Origin: Rhodospirillales bacterium
Lineage (GTDB): Bacteria; Pseudomonadota; Alphaproteobacteria; Rhodospirillales; Casp-alpha2
Assembly (NCBI GenBank): GCA_021775095.1
Contig: JAJFII010000001.1
Location: forward strand, 1-64,000
Direction: 5' to 3'
Length of the DNA stretch: 64,000 nt
The notes below the pieces were generated by a model. The model made no database searches, was not told the DNA's origin, and saw only the letters and a program-made list of their open reading frames with translations. A program made the position numbers and the translations under genes. Positions 18,171 through 26,577 of the stretch are shown here, one piece after another (positions within the stretch are counted from its first letter, which is position 1; every line of letters starts with the position of its first letter).

Positions 18171-19325
18171 ATGATCAGGTCGATTTGGGAGGTCGAATTG
18201 AGAGTTCAATCCAGCATTGCACGCCTGCCCCGAAACGGGAATTCCCGGGTCACCATAAATGACCTGGCCGAAGCCCTGGGCATTGCCAAGGGAACGGTTT
18301 CACGGGCCCTCAATGGCTATTCCGATATTTCAGACGGCACCAAACTGCGTGTGGCCAAACAGGCGCAAATGATGGGTTATCGCCCGCTGTCTCATGCCCA
18401 GGCGATAAAAACCGGACGGGTCAAATCCCTGGGTCTTGTCCTCCAGGTCAATGAACGCGATGGCCAACGACCGTTTCTGACGGATTTTCTCGACGGGGTT
18501 TCGCGCCAGGCCAGTGCTGAAAACTGGACGCTGACTGTGGCAACGGCAACCTCAGACGAAGAAGGCCTCGAGTCTCTTCAACGCCTGGCCGAAGAACGCA
18601 AGGCGGACGGTTTCATCCTGCCGCGGACAAAAATCAAGGATCCGCGGGTGGCTTTGCTTAACCAACTTGCCGTGCCTTTTGTTTTATACGGTCGTACCCA
18701 AGATTTGGGTAACAGCGCCTGGTTCGACTTTTTAGGAGAAGACGCCATTGAAGAAGCCGTAATCCGTCTCGCCGATTTTGGCCATCAACGGATTGGCTTT
18801 ATCAATGGCGGAAAAATTTTCAATTACTCCTTGTTGCGCGAAAAAGGCTACCGGACCGGTTTAAAACGGCGCGGCTATAAGCTGGATAAATCCCTAATTC
18901 GCAAAGATGCGGTTACCGTCGACCAGGGCTATAGAGAAGCACTGTCCCTGCTCCGTTTGGACCTGCCACCAACGGCAATCATCTGTGCGTTGGATATGGC
19001 GGCGCTTGGCGTATACCAGGCGGCAACAGAAACCGGGCTGGACATTGGCCGGGACCTTTCCGTCATCGCCTATGATGGTATCCCCGAAGGGGGATACGCC
19101 AGTCCGCCCCTGACCACCTTTTCCGTCGACAGCCGGATTGCCGGCGAACGGCTGGCAGCGCTTCTTATTGCCTGCATTCGCGGAACGGAACCAGAGACAT
19201 TACGGGAATCAGCCTATGCCACGCTCATGGCGCGTGGGTCGGACGGTGTTCCTGTGTGTGACAGTGAAGACCTGGCGCGGAAAATCCGCGCTGCAACCAA
19301 AAAAAGGGAGAGTATCACATGTTAA
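18171..19325 (+). CDS. LacI-family regulator of the Agl-like importer operon
   Basis: 384 residues: an N-terminal LacI helix-turn-helix (VTINDLAEALGIAKGTVSRA, hinge region after LRVAKQAQMMGYRPL) and a periplasmic-binding-protein-like effector domain (GLVLQVNERDGQRPF, ICALDMAALGVYQ, VIAYDGIPEGG). ATG at 18171 is given, but TTG at 18198 has the better ribosome site (GGGAGGT) and gives the more usual N-terminal length. It overlaps the binding-protein gene by 7 bp. The palindrome just upstream is probably its operator. Confidence 0.88.
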   Translation: MIRSIWEVELRVQSSIARLPRNGNSRVTINDLAEALGIAKGTVSRALNGYSDISDGTKLRVAKQAQMMGYRPLSHAQAIKTGRVKSLGLVLQVNERDGQRPFLTDFLDGVSRQASAENWTLTVATATSDEEGLESLQRLAEERKADGFILPRTKIKDPRVALLNQLAVPFVLYGRTQDLGNSAWFDFLGEDAIEEAVIRLADFGHQRIGFINGGKIFNYSLLREKGYRTGLKRRGYKLDKSLIRKDAVTVDQGYREALSLLRLDLPPTAIICALDMAALGVYQAATETGLDIGRDLSVIAYDGIPEGGYASPPLTTFSVDSRIAGERLAALLIACIRGTEPETLRESAYATLMARGSDGVPVCDSEDLARKIRAATKKRESITC

Positions 19326-20680
19326 AACAACGGATGACACATGGAATTAAAAGCCTATTCGGCGCAGTTGCTGTTATGCTTCTTTCCGTGAGTGTGGTTA
19401 ATGCAGAATCCATTCGGTTCTGGACGACTGAAGAACAACCGGACCGCCTTGCCAAACAACAGGACATGGCAAAACAGTTCAAAGCCGCGTCGGGTACGGA
19501 TGTTGAGGTTATTCCCGTATCGGAAAAAGACCTTGGCACCCGGGCTACGGCGGCTTTTGCTGCCGGCGACCTGCCGGACGTGATTTATCATCCGCTGCAA
19601 TATGCCCTGCCCTGGGTTGAAGCCGGTATTCTTGATACGGACGCTGCAACGGAAGTCATCCGGGAACTGGGTGTCAAAACCTTCGCCGAAGGCGGCCTCA
19701 CCATGGCTGCGGTAGCAAATGGGTATGCCTCTGTTCCGGTTGACGGCTGGACCCAAATGGTCGTCTACCGCAAGGATCTGTTTGAAGCCAAAGGCCTGGA
19801 GGCGCCGACAACCTATGCGGCCGTAACAGCGGCCCTGAAAGCCCTGCATAACCCGCCAAACCTTTACGGTTTTGTTGCCGCAACCAAAGTTGACGAAAAC
19901 TTCATGAGCCAGGTCCTCGAGCATGTGTTCCTGGCAAACGGCGTCAGCCCAGTCGACTCGGCTGGTTTCAAGCAACTGGACGAGAAAAAAACCATCGAAG
20001 TTCTCGATTTCTACAAAGCCATTAGCAAAGCCTCCCCTCCGGGCGAACTGTACTGGAAGCAGTCACGAGAACTTTATTTCGCCGGCAAAGCGGCGATGAT
20101 TATTTGGTCGCCGTTCATTCTCGATGAACTGGCGGGCCTCAGGGATTCCGCACCGCCAACCATCAATGCCGACCCCACCAGTTCGGAACTGGCTTCGAAA
20201 ACCGGGATCGTGACCAACTTCGCCGGACCGTCCAATCCAGCTGGCGCGGCATGGGGTGATGTGCGTTACTTCGGTATCAGCTCCGACGCAAAAACCGATC
20301 CGGCGATGGCGTTTGTTAAATACTCCATGAACGAGGGTTACACGAGCACATTGGCAATCGCACCGGAGGGCAAATTCCCGGTCCGTCGCGGCACTGCGGA
20401 TAACGCCACCAAATTTGTTGATGCCTGGGCCAAATTACCGGTCGGCGTCGACCGCAAAAAACCCCTGGGTGATCTTTATCCCCAGGACGTGATCGACCGT
20501 ATTGTCGGTGGCCTGAACGTGGCAAAACGCTGGGGCGTAGCCGAAGGTCAGTTGGCTTTGGCTTCGAAGATCATCAACAGTCAGATCATTAACCGATTTG
20601 TCCGCGAGTATGTGGACGGCGAGCGTGATGGTCCAGCAACTGTTGCTGGCCTAAATGCCGAACTCGGCAAAATCAACTAG
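19319..20680 (+). CDS. ABC sugar transporter solute-binding protein (AglE-like)
   Basis: This 453-residue extracytoplasmic receptor has a signal peptide (hydrophobic AVAVMLLSVSVVNA before ESIRFWTTEEQPDR). The body is of the family 1 carbohydrate-binding type (FAAGDLPDVIYHPLQYALPW, VPVDGWTQMVVYRKDLFEAKG, GKAAMIIWSPFILDEL). Gene order receptor, two permeases, hydrolase, ATPase parallels the rhizobial alpha-glucoside agl operon. The GH63 enzyme in place of an alpha-glucosidase suggests a glycosyl-glycerate ligand. Its stop codon TAG merges with a relic of the REP-like end motif (agggtcctgatcct). Confidence 0.87.
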   Translation: MLKQRMTHGIKSLFGAVAVMLLSVSVVNAESIRFWTTEEQPDRLAKQQDMAKQFKAASGTDVEVIPVSEKDLGTRATAAFAAGDLPDVIYHPLQYALPWVEAGILDTDAATEVIRELGVKTFAEGGLTMAAVANGYASVPVDGWTQMVVYRKDLFEAKGLEAPTTYAAVTAALKALHNPPNLYGFVAATKVDENFMSQVLEHVFLANGVSPVDSAGFKQLDEKKTIEVLDFYKAISKASPPGELYWKQSRELYFAGKAAMIIWSPFILDELAGLRDSAPPTINADPTSSELASKTGIVTNFAGPSNPAGAAWGDVRYFGISSDAKTDPAMAFVKYSMNEGYTSTLAIAPEGKFPVRRGTADNATKFVDAWAKLPVGVDRKKPLGDLYPQDVIDRIVGGLNVAKRWGVAEGQLALASKIINSQIINRFVREYVDGERDGPATVAGLNAELGKIN

Positions 20681-20703
20681 GGTCCTGATCCTAAGTCAGT
20701 AAA

Positions 20704-20728
20704 GGGCAGGGGCATGGAGCCCCTGTCC
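20704..20728 (+). terminator. GC-rich stem-loop between receptor and first permease
   Basis: GGGCAGGGGC and GCCCCTGTCC pair around a short loop, with one G-U pair. No long T-run follows, so it is more likely an mRNA-stabilising or attenuating hairpin than a full terminator. It separates the abundant receptor from the permeases. Confidence 0.5.
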
Positions 20729-20758
20729 TGACCTATCCCCTTTGAACCCGAGGTAGAT

Positions 20759-22003
20759 ATGACCGCATCAAGCCCACCGGTCGGTACAGGCCCTCTGCAA
20801 AAACGCGAAACCCGCCTTGCTTGGGGGCTTCTTTCGCCAACGCTTATCAGTGTGGCGCTGGTAATTGTATTACCGCTGCTTGCCATATTCTGGATTAGTG
20901 TAAAACCCATTGAACTGGCCGACTTGCGGGCACCGGCACCCGACGTCTACGAACGCCTCAAAGGCAATCCCAAGGCGGCAGGTGACACGGCGGTTCTTGA
21001 ATACCGGCTCAAAAACGCTTCGCAAAAAAAACCGGTTGCCAATGTACAGATGTCTGATCAACTTCCCGACGGTTTGACAATTGCCGAAATTGATCCGCGC
21101 TGCGCCGTAACCGACAAACGGCTGACCTGTGATTTCGGCGACTGGAAACCCGGTCACCGGGAACGCCTGCAAATGACCGTTGTCGTCGATCAGGGCTTTA
21201 TCAGCAGTGGCGCGACGGTCCGTGATACGGAAGCAGAAATTTCCGGCGACGCCTCTTCAGATCTCTTTAACACAGAATTTACGATCAAGAACTTTACCCG
21301 GGTGTTCGACGGCGACGAGTTTTTTGACGTTCTCGGCGTGACCCTGTTTTACACGGTTTTTGGAACCATTGGTGCCCTTGCTGTCGGCATGTTGGCAGCA
21401 CTTATCCTTAATAAAGATTTTACCGGGCAGGGTGTTCTTCGCGGCCTATTTCTGTTCCCCTACGTGGCCCCGGTTATCGCCGTGGCCTTTACCTGGGTCA
21501 CCTTGTTTGATCCCTTCTCCGGTTCTGCCAATGCGCTGCTCCTGCAGATGGGTGCCATTGATCAACCGATCAATTTTTTTGGCGAACGGCCGTTGGCTTT
21601 GGTAATGGTCACGGTGTTCGAAATCTGGCGGTATTTTCCCCTGTCGTTCCTGTTCATTCTGGCGCGCATGCAATCCATCGACAGTGACATGTATGAAGCC
21701 GCCGAAATGGACGGTGCCTCGCCGTTCCAGAAATTCTGGTACCTGTCGGTCCCGCAACTCATGGGCATCTTGTCCGTGTTGTTTCTGTTGCGCTTCATCT
21801 GGACCTTCAACAAATTTGACGACATCTTTCTGCTGACAGGCGGCAACGCCGGTACCCGCACGCTTACGGTCAATGTCTACGAGCAGGCTTTCGCCCTATC
21901 CAATATTGGTGCCGGCTCCGCCGTCGCTGTTGTCATTTTCTGTTGTCTGCTTTTGTTTTCCGTCTTCTTTTTCAAATTTATGAGCCGGGAGGAAGGACTA
22001 TGA
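20759..22003 (+). CDS. ABC sugar permease (AglF/MalF-like) with periplasmic insert
   Basis: 414 residues. One membrane segment near residues 22-45 is followed by an unusually long extracytoplasmic region to about residue 185, then the normal binding-protein-dependent permease core with the EAA loop EAAEMDGASPFQKFWYLSVP. The insert carries a DUF11-like beta-sandwich pattern (YRLKN, VQMSDQLPDGLTI, CDFGDWKPGHRERLQMTV). It could play the role of the MalF P2 loop in contacting the receptor, which is inference. The stop overlaps the next ATG (ATGA). Confidence 0.87.
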   Translation: MTASSPPVGTGPLQKRETRLAWGLLSPTLISVALVIVLPLLAIFWISVKPIELADLRAPAPDVYERLKGNPKAAGDTAVLEYRLKNASQKKPVANVQMSDQLPDGLTIAEIDPRCAVTDKRLTCDFGDWKPGHRERLQMTVVVDQGFISSGATVRDTEAEISGDASSDLFNTEFTIKNFTRVFDGDEFFDVLGVTLFYTVFGTIGALAVGMLAALILNKDFTGQGVLRGLFLFPYVAPVIAVAFTWVTLFDPFSGSANALLLQMGAIDQPINFFGERPLALVMVTVFEIWRYFPLSFLFILARMQSIDSDMYEAAEMDGASPFQKFWYLSVPQLMGILSVLFLLRFIWTFNKFDDIFLLTGGNAGTRTLTVNVYEQAFALSNIGAGSAVAVVIFCCLLLFSVFFFKFMSREEGL

Positions 22004-23229
22004 GCGCCCTTCGATATGGATTTATCATCGCCCCTGTGCTCGGTCTGCTATGGAGCGTTACCATGGCGACGACCGTTGCGGTCAGCCTGGCCTTCGCAAC
22101 CGGATTGGCGGTAACGCCGGGTATGTTAACGGCCGGATTATCCGGGGCCGCAGCTGGACTGATCATGATCCGGATGTTTGGACGACTAAATCCAAAGCTC
22201 ATTGTCGGCTGCTTGGGCGCCCTGCTGATTATCGCCCAGGCCGGCTTGCGTGCTGGCGAACCCTTTGGCATCCCCTTGGATCAGTCAATACTTTCGCAAA
22301 TTTTGGCCGTTGTGATCTGGGCGGTCGTTACCATCTGGCCCCTGTCCCTAATGCTCGACGGCATCGAATGGGGTGGCCTGGATCGTCATTCCTTCGAACA
22401 TGCCATCATTCGTTTTTTGACGGCCTTTGGTTATGTATTTTTCATCGTCATTGTCGCCATTCCGTTTTATGTGATGGTCATGACCAGTTTAAAGTCACAA
22501 CAGGCGCTGCTAGCAAATGCCCTTGATTTCAGTATTGATTTTCACAAAGGGTGGGGCCTCTTTCGGAGTTATAGTGAGTTGTTTGGGCAGTTTAATTTCG
22601 GTCGATACCTGGGTGTCAGTTTCTTCGTCTCGGTCATGACTGTGTTCATAACCCTGCTGTTCAGCATTCCTGGTGCCTATGCCATCGCGCGGCTTCGCTT
22701 CGAGGGGCGGGCCATGCTTTCGCGTTCAATATTGCTGATTTACATGGTGCCGATGATTGTTCTGGCGCTGCCGATCTACATTGGATTTTCCATGGCGGGA
22801 CTGAGAAACTCACTGTTCGGAATTCTTTTGATATACCCGGTTACGACCATTCCCGTTGCGCTTTATATGCTTCAAGGATACTTCCGGGGATTGCCGGGCG
22901 AAGTTGAAGAAGCGGGTTTAATGGATGGCCTGAGCCGTTTGGCTGTGATCTGGAAGATCACCTTGCCGTTATCGCTGCCAGCCCTTGCTTCGGTGTCGCT
23001 CTATGTTTTCATGATCGCCTGGAATGAGTTTTTGCTGGCCTTCATGCTGTTGGATGACCCGTCGAAATTTACACTGACGCGGGGCGTCGCCATGCTCAAT
23101 TCTTCGGAGATCCCGCGCCAGCATCTAATGGCTGGAGCGGTGATTGCAACGGTACCAATTATGGTCCTGTTTTTAGGTTTGGAGCGGTTCATGACTAAAG
23201 GTCTGACCGCCGGTTCGGTAAAGGGATGA
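22000..23229 (+). CDS. ABC sugar permease (AglG/MalG-like) with extended N-terminus
   Basis: 409 residues starting at ATG 22000, behind GGGAGGAAGG and overlapping the previous stop. The C-terminal about 280 residues are a typical MalG-type permease with EAA loop EEAGLMDGLSRLAVIWKITL. The first about 125 residues hold roughly four additional hydrophobic segments before the canonical first transmembrane helix, an arrangement longer than MalG. It pairs with the preceding permease to form the channel. Confidence 0.87.
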   Translation: MSALRYGFIIAPVLGLLWSVTMATTVAVSLAFATGLAVTPGMLTAGLSGAAAGLIMIRMFGRLNPKLIVGCLGALLIIAQAGLRAGEPFGIPLDQSILSQILAVVIWAVVTIWPLSLMLDGIEWGGLDRHSFEHAIIRFLTAFGYVFFIVIVAIPFYVMVMTSLKSQQALLANALDFSIDFHKGWGLFRSYSELFGQFNFGRYLGVSFFVSVMTVFITLLFSIPGAYAIARLRFEGRAMLSRSILLIYMVPMIVLALPIYIGFSMAGLRNSLFGILLIYPVTTIPVALYMLQGYFRGLPGEVEEAGLMDGLSRLAVIWKITLPLSLPALASVSLYVFMIAWNEFLLAFMLLDDPSKFTLTRGVAMLNSSEIPRQHLMAGAVIATVPIMVLFLGLERFMTKGLTAGSVKG

Positions 23230-24488
23230 CAATGTCGGAAGCACAGGCGCTTGATGATCGGGCGCGGAAAATTTTAAGAGACAATGATCGTGGTGGGCAC
23301 ACGGTGCCGACGGACCGCCTGTATCCCTATCAATGGAATTGGGACAGCGCATTTGCGGCTTTCGGGTTTTCGACATTCGACATCGACCGTGCATGGACCG
23401 AATTTGATACGTTGTTTAGCGGCCAGTGGGCGAACGGCATGGTGCCTCATATTCTATTTCACCAGCCCGATGATGACTATTTTCCCGGTCCCGACGTCTG
23501 GTGTACACATGCAGCCGTTCCATCATCAGGAATTAGCCAGCCGCCGGTTGCCGCGACCCTTGCCCGCAAAACCTACGAGCGGGACCCGGTGATCGGGCGG
23601 CAACGCATTCGCATTTTATACGATAAATTTTTGGCCTGGCATCAATGGTTCAATAATCACCGCTGCGAAAGCGGCGCGGCGGCAATCACCCATCCGTGGG
23701 AAGCCGGGCGCGATAATGCGCCCGACTGGGACGCGGCAATGGTGGCAATTGATCCCAGTGGCGTCGCCCCCTATACCCGACGCGATACCGGCCACGTCGA
23801 CCCCTCCATGCGCCCAACGAAGTATGATTACGACCGCTATATTGCCCTTGTGCAATTTGGTCGCGACCAGGGTTGGGACGAAGATAAAATTCTTAAGGAC
23901 AGCCCGTTTCGGGTCGCCGACCCAACCACAACCTTTACCCTGTTGCGCGCCCATCGGGACCTGAAATGGCTCGGCGATCAGCTTGGCGAAAATACTGAAA
24001 TCATCGATGGCTGGATTTCCGATCTTGCGCAGGGCGCGGAAATTCTGTGGAACGCCGACCTAAAGAGTTACGACTCCCGCGATCTGCGCAGCGGCAATTT
24101 CGCTAACAGCCTGTCCAACGCATCGTTTCTGAGCTGGTACGCCGGCGTCGAGGATGGCCGCAGTTTGGCGACCTTGGTGGAACTGTTGAAAAAAGTAAAA
24201 TATGGGGTTCCCAGTTTTTCCCCGGACAGTGCAAAATTTGACGCGCGGCGCTATTGGCGCGGTCCCGTTTGGGCGATCATGAATACACTGATTGCCATGG
24301 GTCTTGGTGAGGCCGGGCATCATGAGATCGCTACCCGGCTTCGCCTGGATACGGCGGAACTGATCAAACTCAACGGATTTGCAGAATATTATGATCCCTA
24401 CGACGGCACACCGGCCGGCGGGGGAACGTTTACGTGGACCGCCGCCGTCTGGTTGGGCTGGGCGTCACCAACTGCTAAGGAGGTATGA
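23226..24488 (+). CDS. GH63-type glycoside hydrolase, mannosyl/glucosylglycerate hydrolase-like
   Basis: This 420-residue (alpha/alpha)6-barrel enzyme has no signal peptide, so it acts in the cytoplasm on the imported sugar. YPYQWNWDSAFAAFGF, WEAGRDNAPDWD (containing the likely catalytic acid Asp) and EYYDPYDGTPAGGGTFTWTA (likely base Glu) match short bacterial GH63 enzymes. Those release hexose from mannosylglycerate or glucosylglycerate. It overlaps the AglG-like gene by 4 bp and precedes the ATPase by 3 bp. Specificity between mannosyl and glucosyl, or another small alpha-glycoside, cannot be decided by eye. Confidence 0.82.
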   Translation: MTMSEAQALDDRARKILRDNDRGGHTVPTDRLYPYQWNWDSAFAAFGFSTFDIDRAWTEFDTLFSGQWANGMVPHILFHQPDDDYFPGPDVWCTHAAVPSSGISQPPVAATLARKTYERDPVIGRQRIRILYDKFLAWHQWFNNHRCESGAAAITHPWEAGRDNAPDWDAAMVAIDPSGVAPYTRRDTGHVDPSMRPTKYDYDRYIALVQFGRDQGWDEDKILKDSPFRVADPTTTFTLLRAHRDLKWLGDQLGENTEIIDGWISDLAQGAEILWNADLKSYDSRDLRSGNFANSLSNASFLSWYAGVEDGRSLATLVELLKKVKYGVPSFSPDSAKFDARRYWRGPVWAIMNTLIAMGLGEAGHHEIATRLRLDTAELIKLNGFAEYYDPYDGTPAGGGTFTWTAAVWLGWASPTAKEV

Positions 24489-24491
24489 CAA

Positions 24492-25538
24492 ATGGGTGCA
24501 ATTGAATTAAAGGCTGTTGAAAAATGGTATGGCCCGGTGCAGGTCATCAAGGGGATCGATCTGGATATCGAAGATGGTGAGTTCATTATTTTCGTAGGAC
24601 CGTCGGGTTGTGGAAAGTCCACATTGCTCAGGATGATCGCTGGCCTGGAAGAAACCAGCCGGGGGCAACTGCTGATAGATGCCTCAGACATCACCGATCA
24701 ACCGCCGGCAAAACGGGGGTTGACCATGGTATTCCAGTCCTATGCGTTATATCCACACATGAGCGTCGGCGAAAATATGGGGTTCAGCCTGAAAACCGCC
24801 GGCCGACCAAAATCTGAAATCGACGATAAAGTGAATGAGGCGGCCCGGGTTTTAAAACTCGAACCCCTGTTGGAACGACGCCCCAAAGATCTCTCCGGCG
24901 GACAGCGCCAACGGGTTGCCATTGGTCGGTCGATCGTCCGCGATCCGACGGCATTTTTATTTGATGAACCCTTATCGAACCTGGATGCGGCCTTGCGCGT
25001 GGAAATGCGTTACGAAATTGCCAAGCTGCACCAGTCCTTAAACTCAACGATGATTTACGTCACCCATGACCAGGTCGAAGCGATGACCTTGGCCGACAGA
25101 ATTGTTGTGCTTGAAGGCGGATTGATTGCGCAGATCGGGACACCGCACGAATTGTACAACAAACCAGGCAACCTGTTTGTCGCCCAGTTCATTGGGTCAC
25201 CAAAAATGAACATGCTGGCGTGTTCAACGGTCGCCGGTCAGGCGACATTGCAAGGGGCAGGACAGGTAGTTTTTTCCGGTGACCGTCCTGCTCAGCATCT
25301 GGGCATCCGCCCGGAATCGATCAAAATAGTCGGTCCTGGCAAAGGCGATTGTGATGGCACCGTTGATGTGAGCGAATATCTCGGGGCCGATATGTTTCTG
25401 ATCGTTGATTGCGGCTCTTTGGGCAAAATAACGGTTCGCACGGACGGTGAAACCTCTGTTCGCCCGGGAGAACAAATCGGCCTGGAATTTAATGCCGATA
25501 AACTGCATTTCTTTGACGCCGACGGCCTCAGGGTCTGA
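24492..25538 (+). CDS. ABC transporter ATP-binding protein (AglK/UgpC/MalK-like)
   Basis: 348 residues with Walker [10 protein letters not shown], signature [14 protein letters not shown], Walker [15 protein letters not shown]-loop [10 protein letters not shown] and a C-terminal TOBE/regulatory region (HLGIRPESI) typical of CUT1 sugar importers. AAGGAGGT precedes the start. It is the last gene of the operon and energises the two permeases. Confidence 0.92.
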   Translation: MGAIELKAVEKWYGPVQVIKGIDLDIEDGEFIIFVGPSGCGKSTLLRMIAGLEETSRGQLLIDASDITDQPPAKRGLTMVFQSYALYPHMSVGENMGFSLKTAGRPKSEIDDKVNEAARVLKLEPLLERRPKDLSGGQRQRVAIGRSIVRDPTAFLFDEPLSNLDAALRVEMRYEIAKLHQSLNSTMIYVTHDQVEAMTLADRIVVLEGGLIAQIGTPHELYNKPGNLFVAQFIGSPKMNMLACSTVAGQATLQGAGQVVFSGDRPAQHLGIRPESIKIVGPGKGDCDGTVDVSEYLGADMFLIVDCGSLGKITVRTDGETSVRPGEQIGLEFNADKLHFFDADGLRV

Positions 25539-26107
25539 GACCCCAAATTTTGTGACTGGTAATCGTTTTTGGTGCTGTGACGGGTACCGTCGCATGGAAG
25601 AAAAAACCAGGGCCTTGGGTGGGGTATAACGGCCCGTCGATGGCATTACATTCCTTGCCCGATGCTTGGCATCGCGCTGCGCCGAACTGGTCGAACCGTT
25701 CTCCGCCATCTCAATGCGCCCTATTATCCCGGAAGTGTTTTAAGGTATTAGGCTGGTAAACGACGTCAATTCCATTATTTGCAGCTTCGGTAAGATCTTT
25801 AGTTTTTATTTCTAACTCCAAGTGTGTCCCGTGGCTGACCGCCTGTAATCTGGAGGTTTTTAAAAAATTTCCAGATGAGATGGGTCGATCCTGGCACGGC
25901 ATTGCAGGTTTAGGTTTGACTGATTTCAGCAAGCTCTTTTGGGATATTTGTCCAACGCGGCAATAGAAAAAACCGTGTATTCGATTTCATCTAAAAAAAC
26001 TCCTTCCCGTGAATGAACGGGTATGCAAATTCTCATATTTAACTATCGGTCGCGCCAAACCCCATATATGATTTGAGATCAAATCGACTTAACAACAGGG
26101 GGCGCAA
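25539..26107. other. Gene-poor region after the sugar operon
   Basis: No convincing gene was found. A minus-strand frame at 25711-25932 (73 codons) has some protein-like composition but no good start site or recognised family. The stretch is less GC-rich than its flanks and looks like decayed sequence. Confidence 0.4.
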
Positions 26108-26302
26108 ATGTTGATCGAGATTGGCGACAGATTTATTAAAGCAGGCATTCCCACGATTGTTTGGGAGGTTCGCCAGCTTTTGGCCGTAAACTCCAGAATA
26201 CCACATGTGGTGTTAATGCGGGAAGGTTTACCCAATCGGCAAATTACACTTTCCGTACCGGCTCTAAATTCGGGCACCATGTACACCAAACTTGATAGCT
26301 AA
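26108..26302 (+). CDS. Small hypothetical protein, 64 residues
   Basis: ATG at 26108 has an AGGGGGCG ribosome site just upstream. The product begins MLIEIGDRFIKAGIP, has mixed hydrophobic and charged residues and no signal peptide or membrane segment. No family was recognised. Isolated between the sugar operon and a TPR gene; the ribosome site and balanced composition are the only support. Confidence 0.45.
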   Translation: MLIEIGDRFIKAGIPTIVWEVRQLLAVNSRIPHVVLMREGLPNRQITLSVPALNSGTMYTKLDS

Positions 26303-26459
26303 CGACTTACCGTCTTAAAGCGATCAAAAATACCCAGGGTTTCATCAGATATTTCCGTTGCCGGCGAGAATTCCGATCTTTTCGAGCTAAAGTTCCAATA
26401 GTCAAGGAGTGGAAGCCTTTTATTTGCTTACAGATCCATAGCATTTATATTCACTCCTT

Positions 26460-26476
26460 AGGGTCAGGACCCATTT
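26460..26476 (+). repeat. Solo end of the 268-bp REP-like element
   Basis: agggtcaggacccattt matches the left terminus of the 268-bp element, but the interior is absent. It is probably a relic or an independent REP-type hairpin. Confidence 0.6.
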
Positions 26477-26577
26477 ATGAATAGCTCCAAACCTGTCGCC
26501 GGAAAATACGACCCGGCGAAACCGTTGAAATGCCAAATCCCTTGTAGACGGGTGCTGCTGCGGTGGAGTCGCTACAA

